Positions 57,589 through 64,000 of a stretch of 64,000 bases of DNA are shown here, piece after piece. Both the position numbers and the translations under genes were made by a program. This DNA is from Streptomyces sp. NBC_00569 (GTDB lineage Bacteria; Actinomycetota; Actinomycetes; Streptomycetales; Streptomycetaceae). The notes beneath the pieces are model-generated. The model was not told the origin of the DNA. It made no database searches and saw only the letters and a program-made list of their open reading frames with translations. Each line of letters begins with the position of its first letter. Position 1 is the first letter of the stretch. The DNA is taken from assembly GCF_036345255.1 (NCBI RefSeq), contig NZ_CP107783.1, forward strand, positions 7,424,001-7,488,000, given 5' to 3'.

Positions 57589-58671
57589 TCACCAAGCGTT
57601 GCCACTGCAACGCGCTGTGTGACCAGATTTATCGGGAAGTATGAGGTGGACGTCCCCGAACTCATGCCACAGGTAAAAATGTCCCAATGCTTCCGTATAT
57701 GTACTGGTAATTGCCTCGACTCCTGCGATGGCCTCCAGCATCAACAGATGCGACGCCTCAGGCTCGTGCAGCCCGGTGAGCAGGCCGTCCACCACCCGCA
57801 CACCCCGCTCGGGCGTCACCACGAGGTCCGTCCAGCCCGCGACCGCCCGCACCACCCCGTCCCGCCCGGCGGCCGACTCCACGGCCCGTACGGCCGTCGT
57901 ACCGACCGCCACCACCCGGCCGCCCCCGGCCCTCGCCGCGTTGATCAGCCGTGCCGACGCCTCCGGCACCTCGAACCGCTCCGGATACGGCGGCTCGTGC
58001 GACTCCGCCGACGCCACCCCTGTGTGCAGCGTGACGGGCGCGAACTGCACACCCCTGCTGACCAGCTCCGCCACCAGCCGCGCGGTGAACGGACGTGCCG
58101 CACTCGGCATCTCCGCACTCCCCGCGCCGTCCGCGTACGGCAGCGCGAACACCGTCTGATAGACGGAGAGCGGCTGATCGCGCTCCGTATAGGAGTAGCG
58201 GATGGGCCTGCCGTGCCGCCGCAGCAGCGCGGGCACGTCCCCCGTGACCCGCACCCACCACAATCGCGCCCCACCGCCCGCCTGCGGCTCCTCCCATACG
58301 AGGCGCACATCCCCGGGGAGCACTGCCGCCGTCCCCTTCGGACCGCCCGCACGCGGGCGCGTGGTGCCACGCCCGTCCGGGTTTCGCAACTCGACGGCCC
58401 ATCGCCCGTCATCGCCACGCGTGGAGAAATGCACCACCACGCGCGCGTGCCCGATCTGCCCGTCGACCGCGGCGGCCAGCGTCGGCGACGTATTGACCAC
58501 GAGCAGATCCCCGGCCCGCAGTTCTCCCGGCAGCTGTGCGAAGTCCCGGTGCGTGACCTCCGTGCCGCGCGAGACGAGCAGCCGCACCGCGTCCCTGTCC
58601 AGACCGGGCCCACGCTGCTCCGCCGGCACCCGGGCCGACAACTCCTCCGGTACGCGCACCGCGATCGTCAC
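57589..58671 (-). CDS. queA: S-adenosylmethionine:tRNA ribosyltransferase-isomerase QueA
   Basis: A 360-aa enzyme that in other bacteria transfers the ribosyl part of SAM to preQ1 in tRNA, giving epoxyqueuosine. The family blocks are LLVVNTSPTLAAAV, ERDQPLSVYQTVFA, EMPSAARPFTARLVAEL, VQFAPVTLHTGVAS, AVGTTAVRAVESAA and EALGHFYLWHEFGDVHLIL. The start is GTG 58671, which overlaps the SDR stop in GTGA. No other queuosine gene is in the window, so either the pathway is scattered or this member has another role. Confidence 0.9.
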   Translation of the reverse strand: MTIAVRVPEELSARVPAEQRGPGLDRDAVRLLVSRGTEVTHRDFAQLPGELRAGDLLVVNTSPTLAAAVDGQIGHARVVVHFSTRGDDGRWAVELRNPDGRGTTRPRAGGPKGTAAVLPGDVRLVWEEPQAGGGARLWWVRVTGDVPALLRRHGRPIRYSYTERDQPLSVYQTVFALPYADGAGSAEMPSAARPFTARLVAELVSRGVQFAPVTLHTGVASAESHEPPYPERFEVPEASARLINAARAGGGRVVAVGTTAVRAVESAAGRDGVVRAVAGWTDLVVTPERGVRVVDGLLTGLHEPEASHLLMLEAIAGVEAITSTYTEALGHFYLWHEFGDVHLILPDKSGHTARCSGNAW

Positions 58672-59369
58672 CGTGCCTCCAGAAGAAGAGAGGGAGCGGC
58701 ATACCGCCCGCTGTCCGGCCGCTCGTCGAGCAGCCGCAGGAACGCCGGCACCACGGTTTCCGGCAGCGGCCGGTCCGAGTCGTCGTCGAGCGGCGCCGCC
58801 GCCCGGTAGAGATCCGTGCGCATGTCACCCGGATCCACCGCCCACACCCGCAGCCCCGGCTCCTCCACCGCGAGGACCGCGGACAGCTGGTCGAGCGCGG
58901 CCTTGGAGGCCCCGTAGCCGCCCCAGGTCTCGTACGCCTCCGCCGACGCGTCCGAGCTCACCGAGACGACCGCGCCCCCGGCCGTCTCCCGAAGCAGCGG
59001 CAGCGCCTCCTGCACCAGCCCGAGCGCCGCCACGACATTGACCTCCAGCGCCCGCCGCAGCCCCTCCACCGGCAGCGCGTCGAGGCGGACCAGCGGCTCG
59101 GCCCCCAGCGCGCTCGCGTTGTTCACCAGCAGATCGAGACCCCCGAGACTGCGCGCCGCCGCCACCAGCTCCGCGCGGTGCGCCGCGTCCGTGACATCCC
59201 CGGACAGCGCCTCCACCCGCGTCCCGTACTTCCCCGCCTCGTCCGCGGCCTCCCGCAGCATCGCCCCGGACCTGGCGTCGAGCACCAGATCCCAGCCGCG
59301 CCGCGCGAGAGCCACGGCGAGCGCGCGACCGAGCCCCTTCGAAGCCCCCGTGATGATCGCCACCGGCAT
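58668..59369 (-). CDS. SDR family oxidoreductase
   Basis: A 233-aa short-chain dehydrogenase. The cofactor motif is TGASKGLG near residues 8-15, then NNAS, Ser in VVSVSSDASAEAY, and Tyr and Lys in GGYGASKAALDQL. All catalytic residues are present. The end YAAPSLLLEAR lacks the usual Gly-Gly motif. ATG 59369 has GAGGGGACGG upstream. Its stop overlaps the queA GTG, so the two are translationally coupled; a functional link to QueA is not known. Confidence 0.88.
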   Translation of the reverse strand: MPVAIITGASKGLGRALAVALARRGWDLVLDARSGAMLREAADEAGKYGTRVEALSGDVTDAAHRAELVAAARSLGGLDLLVNNASALGAEPLVRLDALPVEGLRRALEVNVVAALGLVQEALPLLRETAGGAVVSVSSDASAEAYETWGGYGASKAALDQLSAVLAVEEPGLRVWAVDPGDMRTDLYRAAAPLDDDSDRPLPETVVPAFLRLLDERPDSGRYAAPSLLLEAR

Positions 59370-59571
59370 GACATCCGTCCCCTCGGGCCCGTCGGGCCGC
59401 CCTTGTGCCGTACGTGCTTCGATCTGCCTCCAACGTAGGAACCGACCCGTCCCGGGCGCCTCGTCCGCGGGCCGCACCTGACCGGGGCCCTTCGCCCTAC
59501 GTCCACCGGACCAGAAGGCGGTCCCCGCAGGCCCGATACGCGCTGTCACACCCCGCCGGTAAGTTGAGGTC

Positions 59572-60717
59572 ATGAGTCACGGCCCACGATCAGGCCTCTC
59601 CGCGGTGAGCTCCGCGCTGCTGGCCATGAGCAGACACCTCGAGGTGCGCGACGTCCTCAAGACGATCGTCGCGTCGGCCCGCGAGCTGCTCGACGCCGAG
59701 TACGCGGCCCTCGGAGTGCCGGACGACCACGGAGGCTTCGCCCAGTTCGTCGTCGACGGCGTCAGCGACGCGCAGTGGAAGGCCATCGGCCCGCTCCCGC
59801 GCCAGCACGGCATCCTCGCCGCGATGTTGCGCGAGGCGAAGACCGAGCGCCTGGGCGACGTGCGCAAGGACCCGCGCTTCGAGGGCTGGCCGTCCGCGCA
59901 CCCCGAGATGTCCGACTTCCTCGGCCTGCCCATCCGTGACGGGGACGAGGTCATCGGCGCTCTCTTCCTCGCCAACAAGAAGTGCCCCAAGCCGCAAGGA
60001 GGTTGCGGCTTCACGAGGGAGGACGAGGAGCTGCTGACGATCCTCGCCCAGCACGCGGCCATCGCCCTGACGAACGCCCGCCTGTACGAACGCAGCCGCG
60101 AGCTCACCATCGCCGAGGAGCGCTCGCGCCTCGCCCACGAACTGCACGACGCCGTGAGCCAGAAGCTCTTCTCCCTGCGCCTGACCGCCCAGGCCGCCGC
60201 GGCCCTCGTCGACCGCGACCCGTCCCGCGCCAAGGGCGAGTTGCAGCACGTGGCGGAGCTGGCCGCCGAAGCCACCGACGAACTGCGCGCCGCCGTGGTC
60301 GAGTTGCGCCCCGCCGCACTCGACGAGGACGGTCTGATCGCCACGCTGCGCACGCAGATCCAGGTACTCGACCGCGCCCACTCGGCCCGCGTCACGTTCG
60401 ACTGCGGCGGCATCCGCGCCCTGCCCGCCTCCCAGGAGGAGGCCATGCTCCGCGTCGCCCAGGAGGCGCTGCACAACGCGCTGCGCCACTCGGGCGCCGA
60501 GCACGTCAGCGTGACGCTCGACAAAAGAGGCCCCGGAGCCGTCCTGCGCGTCAGCGACGACGGCGGCGGCTTCGAACCCAAGGCCGTCCGGCATGCGGGA
60601 CGCCACCTCGGCCTGGTCTCGATGCGTGACCGGTCCAGTGGCGTCGGCGGCCGTCTGACGGTGGAATCGGAGCCCGGCAAGGGCACCACGATCGAGATGG
60701 AGGTCCCCGGTGGCTGA
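59572..60717 (+). CDS. GAF-domain sensor histidine kinase (NarL type)
   Basis: A 381-aa cytosolic kinase. A GAF domain covers about residues 15-170 (RDVLKTIVASARELLDAEYAALGVPDD ... HAAIALTNARLYERS). The dimerisation domain is EERSRLAHELHDAVSQKLFSLRLTAQ, with the phospho-accepting His in HELHD. The HATPase part has EALHNALRHSGAEHV and VSDDGGGFE, VSMRDR. There is no membrane segment. TAAGTT lies exactly six bases before the ATG, so the transcript is likely leaderless. Its end overlaps the response regulator start. The signal is unknown. Confidence 0.92.
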   Translation: MSHGPRSGLSAVSSALLAMSRHLEVRDVLKTIVASARELLDAEYAALGVPDDHGGFAQFVVDGVSDAQWKAIGPLPRQHGILAAMLREAKTERLGDVRKDPRFEGWPSAHPEMSDFLGLPIRDGDEVIGALFLANKKCPKPQGGCGFTREDEELLTILAQHAAIALTNARLYERSRELTIAEERSRLAHELHDAVSQKLFSLRLTAQAAAALVDRDPSRAKGELQHVAELAAEATDELRAAVVELRPAALDEDGLIATLRTQIQVLDRAHSARVTFDCGGIRALPASQEEAMLRVAQEALHNALRHSGAEHVSVTLDKRGPGAVLRVSDDGGGFEPKAVRHAGRHLGLVSMRDRSSGVGGRLTVESEPGKGTTIEMEVPGG

Positions 60718-61354
60718 CAACAGGATCCGGGTGCTGCTGGTCGACGACCACCAGGTCGTCCGCCGAGGGCTGCGCACGTTCCTCGAGGTCCAGGACGACA
60801 TCGAGGTCGTGGGGGAGGCGTCGGACGGCGCCGAGGGTGTCGCCCGTACCGAGGAGCTGAAGCCGGACGTCGTCCTGATGGACGTCAAGATGCCCGTCAT
60901 GGACGGCGTCGAGGCCCTGCGCAAGCTGCGCGAGCTGTCCAACCCCGCGCGCGTGCTCATCGTCACGAGCTTCACCGAACAGCGCACCGTGGTCCCCGCC
61001 CTGCGCGCGGGCGCCGCCGGATACGTCTACAAGGACGTCGACCCGGACGCCCTGGCCGGCGCCATCCGCTCGGTGCACGCGGGCCATGTCCTGCTCCAGC
61101 CGGAGGTGGCGGGCGCCCTGCTCTCGCAGGAGGAGACCGGCGGAGGACAGGGGAGAGGCAATTCTCTGACCGAGCGGGAGCGAGAGGTGCTCGGCCTGAT
61201 CGCGGACGGCCGGTCGAACCGGGAGATCGCCCGCGCCCTCGTCCTCTCCGAGAAGACGGTCAAGACTCATGTGTCCAACATCCTCATGAAGCTCGATCTG
61301 GCGGACCGTACCCAGGCCGCTCTGTGGGCCGTACGCCATGGGGCGGCCGGCTGA
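60710..61354 (+). CDS. NarL/FixJ family response regulator
   Basis: A 214-aa regulator. The receiver domain (about residues 5-120) has VDDHQVV, the phospho-acceptor Asp in VVLMDVKMPVMDG, and the conserved Lys in GYVYKDVDPDALAGAI. The C-terminal LuxR helix-turn-helix reads LTEREREVLGLIADGRSNREIARALVLSEKTVKTHVSNILMKLDLADRTQAALWAV. GTG 60710 lies inside the kinase gene (8-base overlap), so the pair is coupled. Two chaplin genes lie directly downstream and are plausible targets, by position only. The 61355-61550 gap has no other gene. Confidence 0.92.
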   Translation: MADNRIRVLLVDDHQVVRRGLRTFLEVQDDIEVVGEASDGAEGVARTEELKPDVVLMDVKMPVMDGVEALRKLRELSNPARVLIVTSFTEQRTVVPALRAGAAGYVYKDVDPDALAGAIRSVHAGHVLLQPEVAGALLSQEETGGGQGRGNSLTEREREVLGLIADGRSNREIARALVLSEKTVKTHVSNILMKLDLADRTQAALWAVRHGAAG

Positions 61355-61550
61355 ACGACGCCGCGGCTGCGGCACGGCACGAGGCTTCGCCGGGCCGGGC
61401 GAGGGGACGGCATCGGATGGTTCCGTTCCGGGCTGAGATTCATACTGTCGTGTGTATGTCCCTCGGATGGCACATCCTGCGCGAGGCTCCGGCGTTCTCC
61501 AGTGCGTGCTGCGGCGGTTCGTCGCAGTGATCGCCTAGGAGGGTCAAGAA

Positions 61551-61793
61551 GTGAAGAAGCTGAAGAGGGTCGCGGCCGTATCGATGGTCGCCGGTGGGCT
61601 CGTGGCTGCCGGCGCCGGTATGGCCTCCGCCACCGACGCGCACGCGGACGGCCAGGCCGTGCACTCGCCCGGCGTCGTCTCGGGCAACGTGATCCAGGCT
61701 CCGATCCACGTCCCGGTCAACGTCGTCGGCAACACCGTGAACGTCATCGGTCTGCTCAACCCGGCCTTCGGCAACCTCGGCGTCAACCACTGA
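61551..61793 (+). CDS. chpE: Short chaplin, cysteine-free (ChpE-like)
   Basis: An 80-aa secreted amyloid-forming surface protein. The signal peptide (KKLKRVAAVSMVAGGLVAAGAGMASATDAHA) is followed by one chaplin domain: SPGVVSGNVIQAPIHVPVNVVGNTVNVIGLLNPAFGNLGVNH. Most chaplins have two Cys in the domain; this one has none, the known feature of ChpE. Chaplins coat aerial hyphae and spores. GTG 61551 follows AGGAGGG. The position after a two-component pair matches the S. coelicolor chpE locus as I remember it. Confidence 0.93.
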   Translation: MKKLKRVAAVSMVAGGLVAAGAGMASATDAHADGQAVHSPGVVSGNVIQAPIHVPVNVVGNTVNVIGLLNPAFGNLGVNH

Positions 61794-61819
61794 CGTAGCT
61801 TTCAGGTCCACCAGTGACC

Positions 61820-61848
61820 ACCGGCCCCCGGTACCCCCGGGGGCCGGT
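61820..61848 (+). terminator. Hairpin between the two chaplin genes
   Basis: ACCGGCCCCCGG (61820-61831) pairs with CCGGGGGCCGGT (61837-61848), a 12-bp stem with a five-base loop. It is 26 bases after the chpE stop, so the second chaplin likely has its own promoter within 61849-61975. Confidence 0.75.
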
Positions 61849-61991
61849 CCCGTTTCCGGCCCGGCCGCGGAGCAGTTGATCCGAACGGGCGCATCGCCGC
61901 TCCCGCCCGTGTCATCAGCCTCGCCCACCCGTTGCACAGCGTGCACCCCCGTGGCTGGGGTCGAATCGCCATAGCTGGAGGAATACTTCTC

Positions 61992-62231
61992 ATGAACATC
62001 GCCAAGAAGGCCGCCCTGGCCGTCGCCGTCGCCGGTCTCGCCGCGGGCGCTTCCGCCGGAGCCGCTTTCGCGGACTCGGGCGCCGAGGGCCTGGCAGCCA
62101 ACTCCCCGGGTGTGGGCTCGGGCAACCTGGTGGAGGTCCCGGTCCACGTTCCGGTCAACGCCACGGGCAACAGTGTCAACGTGATCGGCCTGCTGAACCC
62201 GACGTTCGGCAACGCCTCCACGAACAGCTGA
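61992..62231 (+). CDS. Second short chaplin, cysteine-free
   Basis: A 79-aa protein. It has a signal peptide (NIAKKAALAVAVAGLAAGASAGAAFA) and one chaplin domain: NSPGVGSGNLVEVPVHVPVNATGNSVNVIGLLNPTFGNASTNS. It also lacks the two chaplin cysteines. It is clearly homologous to the preceding gene (VPVNxxGNxVNVIGLLNPxFGN) but diverged in the signal peptide and N-terminus. GGAGGA is nine bases before the ATG. The tandem pair suggests local duplication of the chpE-type chaplin. Confidence 0.92.
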   Translation: MNIAKKAALAVAVAGLAAGASAGAAFADSGAEGLAANSPGVGSGNLVEVPVHVPVNATGNSVNVIGLLNPTFGNASTNS

Positions 62232-62241
62232 CACACCCCCA

Positions 62242-62279
62242 GGAAGGGCCCCGCGGACACAGATCCGCGGGGCCCTTCC
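62242..62279 (+). terminator. Terminator after the second chaplin
   Basis: GGAAGGGCCCCGCGGA (62242-62257) pairs perfectly with TCCGCGGGGCCCTTCC (62264-62279), a 16-bp stem with a six-base loop, ten bases past the stop. Confidence 0.88.
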
Positions 62280-62349
62280 CCCGTGTTACGTCACTCCCGA
62301 GCGCCTGAGAGCGCCGGCGCCCCGCGCCTCAACGCCCTACGTCGCGGCC

Positions 62350-63138
62350 TCACCGGCCCCCGCGCTCCCGCTCCTCCACGAAAGCGTTGTACGCCGCGAC
62401 CTGCGCCCGCCGGGCCGTCCGCTCCACCGGACGCAGCGCCTCCGACCGCGCCGCCATCTCCGAGGCGCTCACGGCCCCGCCGTGTCCGCTCTCGTACGCC
62501 ACCGAGATCAGCAGCCCGACGCGTTGCGCCAGCTCCAACACCCTTACCGCGCGCGGCGGATAACCCGGCGCGAGAACCTCACGCCCCCGCTCGGCCCGCG
62601 CCCGGTACGCGTCCACCGCCGCCTCGGCCACAGGGCCCGACCCGGCGACGTCGAGCCGCGAAAGCACGGTCGTCGCGTCCCGCAGCGCCTCCGCCAGCTC
62701 CCGCTCGGCCTCACTGAGGGAAGGCACGTCAGCAGGGGGCGCCTCCCGCACGGGTAGGCAGTGCCACAGGACGTCCACATGGACGTCGCCGGCGGGCCCG
62801 GCCTCGTACACCTCGGGCACGAGCCCGAGCGCGGCCCCCTCGCATACGACGGCCTCCTCCGCGTCGAGGGCGCGCGCGTTGAACTCGGGAGGACCGCTCA
62901 GGCCGAGGGGGTGGCCCGGCGCGGGCAGCGCCACCCGCAGCCCGGTCGCCCCCAGCGTGCGCAGCCGCCCCAGGGCGAGCGTCAGCCCCACCGGCGCCGA
63001 CTCGCCGGGCAGCCCCTCCACCCGGTGCACCGCGTCCTCGCCGACTATGGCGAGCGCGGCGTCATCGGGAGCGACAAACCCGGCCAAAAGGGCATTTCCC
63101 CATGCGGCCAGCCGACCTGAGCGTGGTTCCGAAAGCAT
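62350..63138 (-). CDS. Uncharacterised 262-aa protein
   Basis: I do not recognise a named family. It is soluble with no signal or membrane helix. The N-terminal half is Ala/Gly/Val-rich and alternates beta and alpha (ALLAGFVAPDDAALAIVGEDAVHRVEGL; GLTLALGRLRTLGATGLRVALPAPGHP). The C-terminal half is helical and charged (EAERELAEALRDATTVLSRLDV; ERTARRAQVAAYNAFVEERERGG). TAGGGT lies seven bases before ATG 63138. It diverges from the ABC ATPase gene. Streptomyces relatives are annotated hypothetical, as far as I know. Confidence 0.75.
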   Translation of the reverse strand: MLSEPRSGRLAAWGNALLAGFVAPDDAALAIVGEDAVHRVEGLPGESAPVGLTLALGRLRTLGATGLRVALPAPGHPLGLSGPPEFNARALDAEEAVVCEGAALGLVPEVYEAGPAGDVHVDVLWHCLPVREAPPADVPSLSEAERELAEALRDATTVLSRLDVAGSGPVAEAAVDAYRARAERGREVLAPGYPPRAVRVLELAQRVGLLISVAYESGHGGAVSASEMAARSEALRPVERTARRAQVAAYNAFVEERERGGR

Positions 63139-63167
63139 GGGCTCCACCCTAAAGACCGGCCGATGGA

Positions 63168-63195
63168 TTGGAGCGGTCGACCGGTGGCGTAGGTT
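63168..63195 (+). promoter_or_regulatory. Promoter TTGGAG-16-TAGGTT of the ABC ATPase gene
   Basis: TTGGAG (63168-63173) and TAGGTT (63190-63195) are separated by 16 bases, close to the housekeeping consensus. The expected transcript start is near 63202, about 60 bases before ATG 63263. Confidence 0.55.
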
Positions 63196-63262
63196 TTCCC
63201 TTGGGGGATGCGTCCACAAGACGCACGCGACTGCCGAGACTGCAATGGGAGACAACGCGCTC

Positions 63263-64000
63263 ATGAGCGATGTACTGGAGCTGGTGGACGTATCCGTGGT
63301 CCGCGAGGGCCGGGCTCTGGTGGACCAGGTCTCCTGGTCGGTCAAGGAAGGTGAGCGCTGGGTCATCCTCGGCCCGAACGGCGCCGGCAAGACGACCCTC
63401 CTGAACGTCGCCTCCAGCTACCTCTTCCCCAGCCAGGGCGCCGCCACGATCCTCGGCGAGACCCTCGGCAAGCCCGGCACCGACGTCTTCGACCTGCGCC
63501 CGCGCATCGGCGTCGCCGGCATCGCGCTCGCCGAGAAGCTCCCCAAGCGCCAGACCGTCCTGCAGACGGTCCTCACCGCCGCGTACGGCATGACCGCCGG
63601 CTGGCACGAGGACTACGAGGACATCGACGAGCAGCGCGCCCGCGCCTTCCTCGACCGCCTCGGCATGACCGAGTACGTGGACCGCAAGTTCGGCACGCTC
63701 TCCGAGGGCGAGCGCAAGCGCACCCTCATCGCCCGCGCCCTCATGACCGACCCCGAGCTCCTCCTCCTCGACGAGCCCGCCGCCGGCCTCGACCTCGGCG
63801 GCCGCGAGGACCTCGTACGCCGTCTCGGCCGCCTCGCCCGCGACCCGATCGCCCCCTCGATGATCATGGTCACGCACCATGTCGAGGAGATCGCCCCCGG
63901 CTTCACCCACGTCCTCATGATCCGCCAGGGCAAGGTCCTCGCCGCGGGCCCCCTGGAGCTGGAGCTGACCTCCCGCAACCTCTCCCTCTGCTTCGGCCTC
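63263..64000 (+). CDS. ABC transporter ATP-binding protein (runs off right edge)
   Basis: 246 residues are visible. Walker A is LGPNGAGKTTLLN near residues 34-46. The signature LSEGERKRTLIARAL has Glu in place of the second Gly of LSGGQ, and Walker B is LLLLDEPAAGLD. MVTHHVEEI is the H-loop. No membrane subunit is visible in the window. Single ATPases of this type (ModF/YlmA-like) are often soluble with unclear partners. ATG 63263 (MSDVLELVDV) is chosen; an in-frame ATG at 63245 is possible. The C-terminus is missing at the window end. Confidence 0.9.
   Translation, partial: MSDVLELVDVSVVREGRALVDQVSWSVKEGERWVILGPNGAGKTTLLNVASSYLFPSQGAATILGETLGKPGTDVFDLRPRIGVAGIALAEKLPKRQTVLQTVLTAAYGMTAGWHEDYEDIDEQRARAFLDRLGMTEYVDRKFGTLSEGERKRTLIARALMTDPELLLLDEPAAGLDLGGREDLVRRLGRLARDPIAPSMIMVTHHVEEIAPGFTHVLMIRQGKVLAAGPLELELTSRNLSLCFGL

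Overview
The window is a high-GC actinobacterial chromosome segment, almost certainly Streptomyces. The evidence is strong G/C bias at third codon positions, many GTG starts and one TTG start, cysteine-free chaplins, a 'streptophobe' membrane protein, a gBn-type GATC-binding nucleoid protein and the Asp23/AmaP/DUF6286 island. From memory, the gene order resembles the Streptomyces coelicolor core region around SCO1800-SCO1848, so most of it is conserved core rather than a genomic island. I saw no rRNA, tRNA, CRISPR array, insertion sequence, integrase or attachment site. Both ends cut a gene: cobyric acid synthase on the left and an ABC ATPase on the right.

Layout. 1-2.1 kb: cobalamin genes (cbiB, cobQ) on the minus strand behind a cobalamin riboswitch. 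2.1-4.6 kb: PiT phosphate transporter with a small membrane partner and a PHO-box promoter, then a secreted GH25 muramidase. 4.8-9.7 kb: class II aldolase, alpha/beta hydrolase, a large uncharacterised protein, a VOC protein and a YpfJ-type zinc peptidase. 9.8-13.1 kb: an ABC-F ATPase behind a seven-codon leaderless upstream ORF, the small DNA-binding protein Gbn behind a dense GATC cluster, and an enoyl-CoA hydratase. 13.1-16.2 kb: an Asp23/AmaP envelope-stress operon opposite a related 'P10 family' protein. 16.3-21.1 kb: an SDR lacking the usual catalytic Tyr, GH15, SURF1, a Cys-rich mini-protein and an exonuclease-BRCT protein.

21.1-26.8 kb: a TetR gene diverging, across a perfect operator-like palindrome, from a tightly coupled acetoacetate-decarboxylase-like / SDR / amidohydrolase / amidohydrolase set. 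This is the best candidate for an undescribed pathway. 26.9-32.2 kb: sterol-desaturase-like protein, YhhN, Zn-ADH, CopD and a CoA-transferase with rearranged domain order. 32.3-35.5 kb: two tandem secreted subtilisins. 35.7-38.9 kb: DUF485 plus acetate symporter behind a Crp-like palindrome, then moaA. 38.9-46.3 kb: small proteins, tyrS, the TldD/TldE pair, and fabG-fabI of type II fatty acid synthesis. 46.4-51.5 kb: FadR-type regulator opposite a CynX/NimT transporter, a 39-residue partner protein, a SixA-like phosphatase and serB.

51.6-57.6 kb: streptophobe protein carrying a GATC-rich 36-bp tandem repeat, an FHA-FHA-ABC exporter and a secreted lytic transglycosylase. 57.6-64 kb: queA and an SDR, a GAF histidine kinase with a NarL-type regulator, two tandem cysteine-free chaplins, a protein of unknown function and an ABC ATPase.

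Two themes cut across the window. Many genes have a TANNNT-like -10 hexamer exactly six bases before the start codon, the signature of leaderless transcripts. GATC sites, the target of Gbn, are strongly clustered in front of gbn itself and in the streptophobe repeat.
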